Shown here: positions 8,288-17,423 of the stretch, one piece after another | How positions within the stretch are numbered: position 1 is the first letter of the stretch | How the letters are laid out: each line of letters begins with the position of its first letter | Source: Schauerella aestuarii | GTDB taxonomy: Bacteria; Pseudomonadota; Gammaproteobacteria; Burkholderiales; Burkholderiaceae_B | Reading direction: 5' to 3' | Assembly (NCBI RefSeq): GCF_009866805.1 | Contig: NZ_SIZW01000037.1 | Span: 1 to 64,000 of the forward strand | Length of the DNA stretch: 64,000 nt | Made by a program: the position numbers and the translations under genes | The notes under the pieces: generated by a model | Told to the model about the DNA's origin: nothing | The model's input: the letters and a program-made list of their open reading frames with translations, nothing else | Database searches by the model: none

Positions 8288-8752
8288 ATGCAATTAAAGA
8301 ATAGACAGGACTTCTGGTCGGGGGTGATGTTCGTCGCCCTTGGCCTCGGGTTCGCCTGGAAAGCGACGAGCTACCAGATGGGGACCGCGGCACGCATGGG
8401 CCCGGGCTATTTCCCTTTTTGGTTGGGACTGGTACTGGCGCTACTCGGCATCATCGTGCTGTTGGGCTCCTTCTCCAAAAACGCACTCGAAACGACAATC
8501 GACAAGTTCGATTTCCGCATCGCCGGCCTCGTGGTGGGCTCGGTATTGCTTTATGGCTTCATCCTCCGTCCGCTGGGCGTGTACATCTCCGTCGCCGTTC
8601 TGGTGATCGTCAGCAGCCTGGCGAGTCATGAGTTCAGCTGGAAGATTGCCGTCGGCAACGCCATTTTCCTGGTGATCTTCTCGTACCTCGCCTTCATCAA
8701 GGGCCTGGGACTGATTTTCCCGCTGTGGCCTAGCTTCATGGGTATGAACTGA
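8288..8752 (+). CDS. tctB: Tripartite tricarboxylate transporter, small membrane subunit TctB
   Basis: A 154-residue inner-membrane protein with four hydrophobic segments (roughly 11-28, 40-60, 80-110, 125-148). It matches the TctB family in the N-terminal DFWSGVMFVALGLGFAWKA and GTAARMGPGYFPFWLGLVLA blocks. With TctA it forms the membrane part of a sodium-dependent, binding-protein-dependent carboxylate importer. The start codon follows AGGAG. tctA follows after 13 bp. The usual partner gene tctC is missing from the operon. Confidence 0.92.
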   Translation: MQLKNRQDFWSGVMFVALGLGFAWKATSYQMGTAARMGPGYFPFWLGLVLALLGIIVLLGSFSKNALETTIDKFDFRIAGLVVGSVLLYGFILRPLGVYISVAVLVIVSSLASHEFSWKIAVGNAIFLVIFSYLAFIKGLGLIFPLWPSFMGMN

Positions 8753-8765
8753 GGATAGATGCATC

Positions 8766-10271
8766 ATGGAACTTTTCGATAATTTAATGTTGGGTTTCTC
8801 GGTTGCGTTCACGCCGGAAAACTTGTTCTACGCGCTGCTGGGTTGCATCCTGGGCACCCTGATCGGCGTTCTGCCGGGTATCGGTCCGGTGCCGACGATC
8901 GCCATGTTGTTGCCGATCACCTACGTGTTGCCCCCGATCGCGGGGTTGATCATGCTGGCCGGTATTTACTACGGTGCGCAATACGGCGGTTCCACCACTG
9001 CCATTCTCGTGGCATTGCCAGGTGAGACGTCAGCGGTGGTGACCGTGCTCGACGGTCACCAGATGGCGCGTAACGGTCGTGCCGGCGCCGCGCTGGCGAT
9101 CGCCGCTCTCGGTTCGTTCTTCGCCGGTTGCGTGGCGACCGTTCTGTTGGCCGCCTTCGCGCCCCCGTTGGCCGAAGTGGCGTTCAAGTTCGGTCCGGCC
9201 GAATACTTCTCGCTGATGTGCTTGGGTCTGGTAGGCGCCGTGGTGTTGGCTTCCGGTTCGTTGCCGAAGGCCATCGCGATGATTCTGCTGGGTCTGCTGT
9301 TGGGCATGGTCGGTACCGACGTGAACTCGGGTGTTGCCCGCTACGACTTCGGCATCCCCGAACTGCAAGACGGTATCGACTTCGCCATCGTGGCCATGGG
9401 CGTGTTCGGCTTTGCCGAAATCATGACCAACCTCGAGCAGAAGGAAAACCGCGTCGACATCACCGACAAGATCGGCTCGCTGTATCCGAACAAGCAGGAA
9501 TTCAAGGAAGCCTGGCCCGCCGTCGTGCGCGGTACGGCCCTGGGTTCGGCCCTGGGTATTCTGCCGGGCGGTGGCGCGGTGCTGTCGTCGTTTGCCTCGT
9601 ATACGCTGGAAAAGAAGATCTCCAAGAACCCGGAGCGCTTCGGCAAGGGTCACCCCGCCGGTCTGGCAGGTCCCGAGTCGGCCAATAACGCTGCGGCACA
9701 GACGTCGTTCATTCCGCTCCTGACGCTGGGTATCCCGGGTAATGCCGTGATGGCGTTGATGGTGGGCGCGATGACCATCCACAACATCCAGCCGGGCCCG
9801 CAGGTCATGACCAGCCACCCGGAACTGTTCTGGGGCCTGATCGCGTCGATGTGGATCGGCAACCTGATGCTGGTGATTTTGAACCTGCCGCTGATCGGTT
9901 TGTGGATCAAGCTGCTGAAGGTGCCTTACCGCATCCTGTTCCCGGCCATTCTGGTGTTCTGCACGATCGGTGTGTACTCGCTGAACTACAACACGTTCGA
10001 CATCTACACGACGGCGATGTTCGGTGTGATCGGTTATGTGTGGGCCAAGCTGAAGTGCGAAGGCGCTCCGCTGCTGTTGGGTCTGGTGCTGGGTCCCATG
10101 ATGGAGGAAAACTTCCGCCGTGCCCTGCTGCTGTCCCGCGGCGATTACACGACCTTCGTGACGCGTCCGCTGTCGGCATCGCTGCTGGCGGTGGCCGTGT
10201 TCCTGGTCATCCTGGTCGCCCTGCCCAGCATCAAGAAGAAGCGCGAAGAAACGTTCGTCGAAGAAGAGTAA
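8766..10271 (+). CDS. tctA: Tripartite tricarboxylate transporter, large permease TctA
   Basis: A 501-residue permease with about twelve hydrophobic segments, the normal TctA length. Family motifs are clear: GVLPGIGPVPTIAMLLPITY near residue 35, YYGAQYGGSTTAILVALPGE, and in the second half GILPGGGAVLSSFASYTLEK and FIPLLTLGIPGNAVMALMVG. It forms the transport channel for carboxylates such as citrate or other organic acids; the substrate cannot be told from the permease. It follows tctB and is closed by a strong terminator. The solute-binding protein must come from another locus. Confidence 0.96.
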   Translation: MELFDNLMLGFSVAFTPENLFYALLGCILGTLIGVLPGIGPVPTIAMLLPITYVLPPIAGLIMLAGIYYGAQYGGSTTAILVALPGETSAVVTVLDGHQMARNGRAGAALAIAALGSFFAGCVATVLLAAFAPPLAEVAFKFGPAEYFSLMCLGLVGAVVLASGSLPKAIAMILLGLLLGMVGTDVNSGVARYDFGIPELQDGIDFAIVAMGVFGFAEIMTNLEQKENRVDITDKIGSLYPNKQEFKEAWPAVVRGTALGSALGILPGGGAVLSSFASYTLEKKISKNPERFGKGHPAGLAGPESANNAAAQTSFIPLLTLGIPGNAVMALMVGAMTIHNIQPGPQVMTSHPELFWGLIASMWIGNLMLVILNLPLIGLWIKLLKVPYRILFPAILVFCTIGVYSLNYNTFDIYTTAMFGVIGYVWAKLKCEGAPLLLGLVLGPMMEENFRRALLLSRGDYTTFVTRPLSASLLAVAVFLVILVALPSIKKKREETFVEEE

Positions 10272-10317
10272 ATCCTCTGCCGGATCGGGGTTTGCCCCGA
10301 TCGGACGACCGCTCGCG

Positions 10318-10351
10318 AAAAACCCGCAACCTGCGTTGCGGGTTTTTTTTT
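10318..10351 (+). terminator. Terminator after tctA
   Basis: A stem AACCCGCAA (10321-10329) pairing with TTGCGGGTT (10336-10344) is followed by a run of T. A second hairpin, GATCGGGG...CCCCGATC, stands just before it (about 10283-10303). Confidence 0.88.
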
Positions 10352-10480
10352 GGCCATCGATTTGGCTGTGCAGGCGTCATGCCTGGCTGGGAGAGGATGT
10401 CATCCATGAAATGTTGCATTGCACACGCTCGCTTACGTTAAGCTGCGGGTTTACCCCAGCCGTCGTATGCGCATCCCTAC

Positions 10481-12085
10481 ATGACCTTCGATTGGAACAA
10501 CCCCTATTCAACCACCCGGCATCCGGTGTTCGCACGCAACATCGTGTCGACCTCGCAGCCGCTCGCCGCACAAGCCGGCATGCGGGTGCTGGCTAACGGC
10601 GGCAATGCGGTCGACGCCGCGATCGCTGCGGCCGCCACGCTTACCCTGACTGAGCCCGTCAGCAACGGCCTGGGTTCGGACTGCTTCGCCATTGTGTGGG
10701 ACGGCGCACGGTTGCATGGCCTGAATGCGTCGGGACCTGCGCCACAGGCGTGGAATCTCGATTACTTTAAGCGCAAGCATCGCGGCACCATTCCGATGCG
10801 GGGCTGGGACAGCGTGACCGTACCGGGTTGCGTGGCTGGCTGGGACGCACTGCATGCCAAACTCGGCAAGCTGTCGTTCGAATCGGTATTGGCGCCGGCC
10901 ATCGAGTATGCCGAGCGCGGCTTCGCCATCTCGCCCGTGGTGCAGCAGAAATGGGCGGCGCAGGCCGACGTGCTGCAGTCCTTTCCCGGCTTTGCCGAGC
11001 ACTTCATGCCTAAGATGCGCGCCCCACATGTGGGCGAGCATTTCGTGTTGCGCGGGGCGGCGGATACGCTCAAGCGCATCGCAGCGACGCGCGGGCGCGA
11101 TTTTTACGACGGCGAGACGGCGCACAAACTGGTGGCGCATGCGCAGGCGCACGATGCGGCGATGAGCGTGTCGGATCTGCGCAATTACCAGCCTGAGTGG
11201 GTCACGCCGATTCAACAGCAGTATCGCGGCCATACGCTGCACCAGATCCCGCCCAACGGGCAAGGCATCGCCGCATTGATCGCGCTGGGCATCCTCGACC
11301 GGTTCGATCTGGCCCAGCGACCGATCGATCATCCCGATACGCAGCATCTGATGATCGAGGCAATGAAGCTGGCGTTTGCGGACGTGTATGAGCATGTGGC
11401 CGATGGCGCGCATATGCGGCTGACGACGGAGCAGATGTTGTCACCCGACTATCTGGCGGCGCGTGCCGGGCTGATCGATCTCAAGCGCGCCCAGCCGTTC
11501 GCCTCCGGGCACGCACCGCAGGGCGGTACCGTCTATCTCACCACCGCCGACCGCAGCGGCATGATGGTGAGCTTCATCCAGTCGAACTACATGGGATTCG
11601 GCTCCGGCATCGTGGTGCCGGGAACCGGCGTGAGCCTGCAGAACCGGGGCCACTGCTTCAGCACGGACCCGGCGCACGCCAACGTGGTGGCCGGCGGCAA
11701 ACGACCCTTTCACACGATCATTCCCGGTTTTCTGATGCGCGACGGCGCGCCGGTGATGAGCTTTGGCGTGATGGGTGGCAATATGCAACCGCAGGGCCAT
11801 GTGCAGACATTGGTGCGCATGCTGGACTATCATCAACAGCCTCAGGCGGCGTGCGATGCGCCGCGCTGGAAGTGGAATCACGGCGTGTCGGTGGACGTGG
11901 AAGCGGCCATGCCGCGGGCCGTCCTGGATGAGCTGCGCCTGCGCGGGCATGTGCTGGAGGGATTCGACGATCCGTATATGGATTTCGGATCGGGCCAGTT
12001 CATCTGGCGCCTGGGCGACCCCGCCGTCGACGGCTATGTTGCGGCCAGCGACAGCCGCCGCGACGGTCTGGCCGCCGGATTCTGA
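10481..12085 (+). CDS. Gamma-glutamyltransferase family protein
   Basis: A 534-residue member of the gamma-glutamyltransferase/cephalosporin acylase Ntn-hydrolase family, made as one chain and cleaved autocatalytically. N-terminal features are AGMRVLANGGNAVDAAIAAA (33-52) and EPVSNGLGSDCFA. The nucleophile is probably Thr350 in QGGTVYLTTADRSG, which aligns with the TTHxxxxD start of the small subunit. FGSGIVVPGTGVSLQNRG follows as expected. There is no signal peptide, so it is likely cytoplasmic, unlike periplasmic E. coli Ggt. It may act on gamma-glutamyl compounds or related amides. It is followed 60 bp later by a dehydrogenase, probably in the same transcript. Confidence 0.92.
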   Translation: MTFDWNNPYSTTRHPVFARNIVSTSQPLAAQAGMRVLANGGNAVDAAIAAAATLTLTEPVSNGLGSDCFAIVWDGARLHGLNASGPAPQAWNLDYFKRKHRGTIPMRGWDSVTVPGCVAGWDALHAKLGKLSFESVLAPAIEYAERGFAISPVVQQKWAAQADVLQSFPGFAEHFMPKMRAPHVGEHFVLRGAADTLKRIAATRGRDFYDGETAHKLVAHAQAHDAAMSVSDLRNYQPEWVTPIQQQYRGHTLHQIPPNGQGIAALIALGILDRFDLAQRPIDHPDTQHLMIEAMKLAFADVYEHVADGAHMRLTTEQMLSPDYLAARAGLIDLKRAQPFASGHAPQGGTVYLTTADRSGMMVSFIQSNYMGFGSGIVVPGTGVSLQNRGHCFSTDPAHANVVAGGKRPFHTIIPGFLMRDGAPVMSFGVMGGNMQPQGHVQTLVRMLDYHQQPQAACDAPRWKWNHGVSVDVEAAMPRAVLDELRLRGHVLEGFDDPYMDFGSGQFIWRLGDPAVDGYVAASDSRRDGLAAGF

Positions 12086-12145
12086 TTACGCATTGCCTTT
12101 CATGAATACGCCGGCTTTCGGGCCGGCGGCTACCTGGAGCTCTAC

Positions 12146-13051
12146 ATGTCTTCTATCGGTACCCGCTCGTATGACGCCACGGCCGCCAAACGCGTGGCCT
12201 TCATCGGCCTGGGCGTGATGGGCTTTCCCATGGCTGGCCATCTGGCCCGCGCCGGCCACACGGTGACGGTGTACAACCGCAGCGCGGCCAAGGCCGAGGC
12301 ATGGGTAAAAGAGTTCGGCGGCAAATCGGCGCCGACGCCGCGCGAAGCGGCCGCCGATGCCGAGATCGTGTTTGCGTGCGTGGGTAACGACGACGATCTG
12401 AAGAGCGTGGTGTTGGGCGAGGACGGTGCCTTTGCCGGCATGACGCGCGGCGCGGTGTTTGTGGACCACACCACGGCGTCGGCCGATGTGGCGCGCGCGC
12501 TGCATGCCGAAGCCGAGAAGCTGGGCCTGGAGTTCATGGATGCGCCGGTATCCGGCGGCCAGGCCGGTGCCGTCAACGGTCAGTTGACCATCATGTGCGG
12601 AGCCCATCCGGATATTTTTGCAGCGATTCAGCCGGTTGCGCTGGTTTTCGGCCGGGCCGTCACCCGCGTGGGTGAGCCGGGCGCAGGCCAACTGGCAAAG
12701 ATGGTCAATCAGATCTGCATCGCCGGCATCGTGCAAGGGTTGTCGGAGGCCATCGCCTTCGGCCAGGCGGCCGATCTGGACATGAAGGTGGTGCTGGACG
12801 TGATCAGCAAAGGTGCCGCACAAAGCTGGCAGATGGAGAACCGCGGCGCGACCATGGTCGACGACAAGTTCGAGTTCGGCTTTGCGGTGGACTGGATGCG
12901 CAAGGATCTGGGCCTGGTACTGGACGAGGCCCGCCGCAATGGCGCCCGGGTGCCGGTGACGGCCCTGGTGGACCAGTTCTACGGCGACGTGCAGAAGCTG
13001 GGCGGCAATCGCTGGGATACCTCGAGCCTGATCAAGCGCCTGCGCGACTGA
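12146..13051 (+). CDS. NAD(P)-dependent beta-hydroxyacid dehydrogenase (3-hydroxyisobutyrate dehydrogenase family)
   Basis: A 301-residue oxidoreductase. The Rossmann motif GLGVMGFPMAGHLARAGHT is at 21-39. The substrate signature is DAPVSGGQAGAVNGQLTIM (132-150), and the catalytic lysine is Lys185 in GAGQLAKMVNQ. The family reduces or oxidises short beta-hydroxyacids such as tartronate semialdehyde, 3-hydroxyisobutyrate or succinic semialdehyde; the exact substrate cannot be assigned. It lies 60 bp after the gamma-glutamyltransferase gene and ends at a perfect 17-bp hairpin. A related paralogue is at 43913-44803. Confidence 0.93.
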   Translation: MSSIGTRSYDATAAKRVAFIGLGVMGFPMAGHLARAGHTVTVYNRSAAKAEAWVKEFGGKSAPTPREAAADAEIVFACVGNDDDLKSVVLGEDGAFAGMTRGAVFVDHTTASADVARALHAEAEKLGLEFMDAPVSGGQAGAVNGQLTIMCGAHPDIFAAIQPVALVFGRAVTRVGEPGAGQLAKMVNQICIAGIVQGLSEAIAFGQAADLDMKVVLDVISKGAAQSWQMENRGATMVDDKFEFGFAVDWMRKDLGLVLDEARRNGARVPVTALVDQFYGDVQKLGGNRWDTSSLIKRLRD

Positions 13052-13071
13052 CCGCGCCTGCGCGATCGAGC

Positions 13072-13110
13072 ATGCACAACGGCCGCGCAAAGAGCGCGGC
13101 CGTTGTGCAT
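13072..13110. terminator. Strong bidirectional hairpin between convergent genes
   Basis: A perfect 17-bp inverted repeat (13072-13088 and 13094-13110, starting ATGCACAACGGCC) with a 5-nt loop lies between the convergent dehydrogenase and azoR genes. It lacks a T-run but is very stable. Its right end touches the azoR stop codon. Confidence 0.7.
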
Positions 13111-13736
13111 CAGGCGGCCACGCGGCTTTCGGCCGATGCGGTCTGCGGCAGTGCGTCGATCGCGGCACGCGCGGCATCCATACCGGCAGCGGCAGCGGCC
13201 TCACCCATCGCCTGCCCTTCGGCTGCGATGAAAGTGACATTGGTCATGCCCAAAAAGCCCAGCATCGTTTGCAGATAGGGTGTGACGGTGTCAAGCGGCG
13301 TCCCTTGTGCTTTGCCGCCGCGCGCCGATACGACGAACACTTCCTTGCCGGTAACCAGGCCTTCCGGGACACCTTCTGCGGTATAGCGGAATGTCACGCC
13401 GGCGCGCGCCACAAAATCCAGATAGCTCTTCAACTGCGCCGGCAATCCGAAGTTGTAGACGGGCACGGCGAAGATCACGCGATCGGCCGCCTTGAGTTCA
13501 TCAATCGCCGCATCAGCCACCGCGACAGCGGCGTGTTGAGCGTCAACGCGCTGGTCTTGCGGGGTGAACAGCGCGCCGATCAGGCTGCCGTCCATATAGG
13601 GCAGCGGCGTATGGCCCAGGTCACGCACGATGACCTCGCCCTGCTCTGCACCCAAATGTGCCGACAGATGGCGGGCCAGTTGGGTGGACTTGCTGTTGTC
13701 GCCGAGGATGGACGAGAGAACGATCAGGGTACGCAT
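13110..13736 (-). CDS. azoR: FMN-dependent NADH-azoreductase (flavodoxin-fold quinone reductase)
   Basis: A 208-residue flavodoxin-fold enzyme. The FMN phosphate loop is near SSILGDNSKSTQLARHL, and the family signature VPVYNFGLPAQLKSYLDFV is at about 100-118, followed by ARAGVTFRYTAEG and ARGGKAQGTPLD. AzoR enzymes reduce quinones and azo compounds with NADH and help detoxify electrophiles. It is divergent from a LysR gene 110 bp away, which is the likely regulator. Start chosen at MRTLIVLSS, because the upstream in-frame extension is not conserved in type. Confidence 0.94.
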   Translation of the reverse strand: MRTLIVLSSILGDNSKSTQLARHLSAHLGAEQGEVIVRDLGHTPLPYMDGSLIGALFTPQDQRVDAQHAAVAVADAAIDELKAADRVIFAVPVYNFGLPAQLKSYLDFVARAGVTFRYTAEGVPEGLVTGKEVFVVSARGGKAQGTPLDTVTPYLQTMLGFLGMTNVTFIAAEGQAMGEAAAAAGMDAARAAIDALPQTASAESRVAA

Positions 13737-13846
13737 GATGGGGGAAGTCCGATGATTGGAAGCAATGGACTCACTGTAGGCCGGTTTTTTTGTCGCGAAA
13801 AGCCCGCTAAACTGAACGCCATGTTCCACTCATCGGACAATCGCAG

Positions 13847-14794
13847 ATGCAAGATCTCAACGATCTGTTTTATTTCGCCCAAGTGGTCGAACGCGGCAGC
13901 TTCACCGCCGCCGGCAAAAGCCTCGGCATTCCAAAGTCGCGATTGTCTCGCCGGATTGCGCTGCTGGAAGAACGGCTAGGCGTCAGGCTGCTTCAACGCA
14001 CGACCCGCCAGATCAGCCTCACCAGTGCCGGTGAGCGCTATCTGACGTTCTGCCGCGCCATGGCGTCCTCCGCCCGGGCCGCCGACGACGCCATGCAACA
14101 ACTGAAAGCCGAACCTACCGGCCCTGTGGTCGTGAGTTGCCCGGTCGCCATCGCCCAGCAAATGCTGGCGCCGATCCTGCCCGAATTCATGGATGCGTTC
14201 CCCCAGGTGGCGATTCGTCTGCTCGTGACCAATCGGCGTATCGACCTGATCAAGGAAGGCGTCGATCTGGCCGTGCGGGTGCGCCCCAAGCTGGATACGG
14301 ATGCGGAGTTCATCGTTCGGCGCTTGGGAAGTGGCAGCTCGGCGCTGGTGGCCAGCCCTGACTACATCCGGCGGCATGGGCAGCCCGATGCGCCGCCCGC
14401 GTTGGCAGACCATCGCACGCTGACGTTTTCCGATGAGCCGGACACCCGCTGGACGTTGGATAACCGTCGTGGCGAACAGCACGTCGTGCAGATCACGCCG
14501 CAACTGGCATCGAATGATTTTGTCGTGCTTGCCGAAGCCGCCATCCGGGGCCACGGCATTGCCTTGCTGCCCGATGTCGCCATCCGCGAAGCGTTGCGCA
14601 CCGGCACCCTGGTGAAAGTGCTGCCGCAATGGCACACCGGCAACGGGATCGTGCATTGCATCTATCCGTCGCGGCGCGGCATGGTGCCGGCCGTCAGGTC
14701 GTTTCTGGATTTTCTATCCGATCGGTTGCCGCAGGCGTACGCCGACGAGGCGGAAACCGGCAGCAACGCGCACTACGCGCCATCGCCGCCTTGA
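13847..14794 (+). CDS. LysR family transcriptional regulator
   Basis: A 315-residue LysR-type regulator. The N-terminal winged helix (MQDLNDLFYFAQVVERGSF, then AAGKSLGIPKSRLSRRIALL) is at 1-60. The periplasmic-binding-protein-like effector domain covers about 90-300. It is divergent from azoR, so it is probably activated by quinones or electrophiles and controls azoR. It belongs to the subgroup often found beside azoreductase or pirin genes. It ends near a short hairpin without a T-run. Confidence 0.94.
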   Translation: MQDLNDLFYFAQVVERGSFTAAGKSLGIPKSRLSRRIALLEERLGVRLLQRTTRQISLTSAGERYLTFCRAMASSARAADDAMQQLKAEPTGPVVVSCPVAIAQQMLAPILPEFMDAFPQVAIRLLVTNRRIDLIKEGVDLAVRVRPKLDTDAEFIVRRLGSGSSALVASPDYIRRHGQPDAPPALADHRTLTFSDEPDTRWTLDNRRGEQHVVQITPQLASNDFVVLAEAAIRGHGIALLPDVAIREALRTGTLVKVLPQWHTGNGIVHCIYPSRRGMVPAVRSFLDFLSDRLPQAYADEAETGSNAHYAPSPP

Positions 14795-14798
14795 TCGC

Positions 14799-14819
14799 GC
14801 GCCCTCAGGCCGAGGGCGC
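14799..14819. terminator. Possible hairpin terminator after lysR
   Basis: GCGCCCTC pairs with GAGGGCGC around a 5-nt loop, 5 bp after the LysR stop codon. No T-run follows, so its efficiency is uncertain. Confidence 0.35.
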
Positions 14820-14910
14820 TGAATGCATGAGCGCGGTCAGATCAAGACCATGGCACCGCCGAGGAATGAGGCAGTAACCCTGCGGGTCAGTCCGATCCCG
14901 CGTCGTGGGC

Positions 14911-15843
14911 TCAATACCCGCGATCGCGCGACACAATGCCGGTAATCGGTTGGCCGGCAGCCAGCGCGCGCACCTTCGACGCGATCTGAGCGATCGACTC
15001 TTCGAGCAACGTGCGTGCTGCCACATGCGGGGTGATGTGTACCCGCGCGTCACGCCAGAATGGATGATCCTGCGGCAACGGCTCGGTTTCGAACACATCC
15101 AGCGACGCGCCTGCGACCTGACCCGAAGCGAGTGCCGCGAGCAAATCCTTTTCGACCAGGGACTCGCCGCGCCCCACATTGATGACGTGCGCACCCGACT
15201 TCAATTGCGCCAGCACCGATGCATCGATGAAGCCGCGCGTCTCCGCCGTCAACGGCAGCACGTTGACGAGCACGCGGGTGCGTGCCAAAAACGCCGGCAG
15301 CGCCTCGGCACCCGCGTACGATGTCATGCCGGCCACATCGTCACGGCCCGAGCGCGACCACCCGGCCACGTCGTAACCCAGCGTCGCCAACGTTTGCGCG
15401 ACTTGTAGACCGATCCGACCCAAGCCCAGAATGCCCACCGGCCAGTCAGCGCGCAGGGTGCCCGGCGCAGGCTGCCACTGTCCGGCGCGCTGTTGCGCGT
15501 CATACACGTCGAAATCGCGCGACGCGCGGGCCAGTGCAAACAACACGTACTCTGCCATCTGCACCGCCATGCCGGCGTCCTCGAGACGAATCAGCCGGGC
15601 GTCGGCGGGAAACGTCGGTAAGGCCAGCACGGCATCGACGCCCGCGCCCAGATTGAATATCGTCTTGAGCTGCGTTTCATGCGTGAACAGATTGGCCGGC
15701 GGCTTCCACACCAGCGCGACATCGGCGCCGGTGGCGGGCGCGTTCGGATTCCAGATCGACACATGATGCTCGGGCAACGCGGCGCGCAGGGCCGCGACCC
15801 ATTCTTCGGGAGGCGTGCCGGGATGAGCGAACAAGAGATGCAT
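14911..15843 (-). CDS. ghrA: Glyoxylate/hydroxypyruvate reductase A
   Basis: A 310-residue D-2-hydroxyacid dehydrogenase. The NAD(P) motif GILGLGRIGLQVAQTLATLG is at 137-156. The catalytic residues are Arg225 (NVGRGESLV), Glu254 (VFETEPLPQDHPFW) and His273 (ITPHVAA). N-terminal LGAGVDAVL and DAGMAVQMAEYVL blocks match the GhrA subgroup, which reduces glyoxylate and hydroxypyruvate with NADPH. Cytoplasmic. It lies 17 bp downstream of the histidine kinase gene on the same strand, so it could be transcribed with the two-component operon. Confidence 0.93.
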   Translation of the reverse strand: MHLLFAHPGTPPEEWVAALRAALPEHHVSIWNPNAPATGADVALVWKPPANLFTHETQLKTIFNLGAGVDAVLALPTFPADARLIRLEDAGMAVQMAEYVLFALARASRDFDVYDAQQRAGQWQPAPGTLRADWPVGILGLGRIGLQVAQTLATLGYDVAGWSRSGRDDVAGMTSYAGAEALPAFLARTRVLVNVLPLTAETRGFIDASVLAQLKSGAHVINVGRGESLVEKDLLAALASGQVAGASLDVFETEPLPQDHPFWRDARVHITPHVAARTLLEESIAQIASKVRALAAGQPITGIVSRDRGY

Positions 15844-15860
15844 GGCAATTCGTCCAGAGG

Positions 15861-17423
15861 TTATGAAAAATCGTTGGGGATGGTCAGACGGCGCGTGGCG
15901 GCAGCCTGAGTGGGGGCCAGCGGCAACCAGATCGAGGCGCGCAGTCCGGTCGATCCGGCGTCATTGGGATCGCCCGCCGAGAGCTCGACATCGCCGCCGT
16001 TGCGTCGCATATAGGCACGCGCGATCGCCAGGCCGAGACCGGATCCTTCGGCCCGGCCGGCCCCCTTCTCCAGCCCGATCCGATCGAAGCGCGCAAACGC
16101 GCGGCCGTAAAAATGTTCCGACAAGCCCGGCCCGTTATCGCACACCGACACCTCGCCCCGTATCCCGTTGCGGCGGGCAGAGACGGTGATGCAGGCACTG
16201 ACTGGCGCATAGTTGATGGCATTGTGAATGAGATTGGACAGGGCCTCGCGCACCTCGACGTCCGAGGCGAACACCGGCACGCCGTCCGCGGCCAAGCCTT
16301 CCAAGGCACCGGCTTCGTCTGTCTGACAGGCATCGATCCAGCCGAGATCCTGCCGCTTTTCGTGCGCCAGCGGATAGAACTCCAGCACCACTTCACGGGC
16401 AACAGCATTGAGATCGATGCGCGACCGATCGACGGTTTCCTGTTGGTTGGCGTGAGCCAGCGCGAGCAACTGTTCGGTGAGACGGCGGGCGCGGCGCAAC
16501 TGCACCACGATGCCCTCCAGACTTTCGCGTGCCTGCGCCGGATCGGCCGCGCGCAATGCGTACTGCGCTTGCGTGAGCATCACGGCGATCGGCGTGCGCA
16601 TCTGGTGCGAGGCGTCCGATAGAAATTGGGTTTGCGCATCCAGCACGCGGCGGTGGCGTTCGATGTGATGATTCACCGCGTCGACCAGCGGCTTGACCTC
16701 TTGCGGCACCTTGTCCGCATCGAGCGGCGTGAGGTCGTCGCGCGACCGGGCATGCACATCATCACGCAGCCGCTGCAGCGGGGCGAGCGCCCAGGCCACG
16801 CCCAGCCAGACCAGGATCACCACAAGCGCCAGCATCCGGCCATCGCGCAGCAGCTCCTGCTTGCGGGCTTCGGCCTCGACTTCATTGCGCTTGCCCACGC
16901 TCTCGGCCACCATGATGAGCACGCTGCGCTTGATCCTGTTGCGATAGAAATCGCGTCGGATCGCCACCACCCGCACCGGATCGGCGCGATAGACAGCGTC
17001 GAAGAACAACGGCTCACCTGAAATATCGGGCCATCGTCCCGGCCGCGGAAAATCCGGCATGCCCATGAGCACCGCGCCCGCCTGCGCCACCCCGGCCGGA
17101 TTGGCCGCCTGCTCCGGCGGGACTTCCTCCACGCGAAAATACTTGCGCAGCCCCGCCCTGGATTCGAGCATCACCTGCGCGTAAAGCGGGGTGATGATGC
17201 GCAGCGTGTCGGATTCGTCGAATTCGACGCTGCTTTCGAGCACGCGCGCCGGCTCGAGCAACGCCGCATCGTAGGCATCCTCGGTGATTTCCGACAGCAT
17301 GTGGTAGTCGTTGACGCTGTCGATGACCAGCAGCGCCACCACGCCCGGCAGCAGCAGGGCGATCAGGAGTGCGCGGATGCCGAAGCGATGCCGGAACGTG
17401 AGTTCAGGCAGGCGTGCTTTCAC
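15861..17423 (-). CDS. Sensor histidine kinase, TctE type
   Basis: A 520-residue inner-membrane kinase. TM1 is at about 17-35, a periplasmic domain of about 160 residues (36-195) follows, and TM2 is at about 197-215. The N-terminal architecture with DYHMLSEITEDAYDAALLEP resembles the 2CSK_N sensor of TctE. The H-box is FLSDASHQMRTPIAVM with His273. The N box (LSNLIHNAINYAP) and glycine boxes (DNGPGL, GSGLGLAIARAYM) are intact. It overlaps its response regulator by 20 bp. TctE controls tricarboxylate transport in Salmonella, so carboxylate sensing, perhaps for tctBA 6 kb away, is plausible but inferred. Confidence 0.93.
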   Translation of the reverse strand: MKARLPELTFRHRFGIRALLIALLLPGVVALLVIDSVNDYHMLSEITEDAYDAALLEPARVLESSVEFDESDTLRIITPLYAQVMLESRAGLRKYFRVEEVPPEQAANPAGVAQAGAVLMGMPDFPRPGRWPDISGEPLFFDAVYRADPVRVVAIRRDFYRNRIKRSVLIMVAESVGKRNEVEAEARKQELLRDGRMLALVVILVWLGVAWALAPLQRLRDDVHARSRDDLTPLDADKVPQEVKPLVDAVNHHIERHRRVLDAQTQFLSDASHQMRTPIAVMLTQAQYALRAADPAQARESLEGIVVQLRRARRLTEQLLALAHANQQETVDRSRIDLNAVAREVVLEFYPLAHEKRQDLGWIDACQTDEAGALEGLAADGVPVFASDVEVREALSNLIHNAINYAPVSACITVSARRNGIRGEVSVCDNGPGLSEHFYGRAFARFDRIGLEKGAGRAEGSGLGLAIARAYMRRNGGDVELSAGDPNDAGSTGLRASIWLPLAPTQAAATRRLTIPNDFS

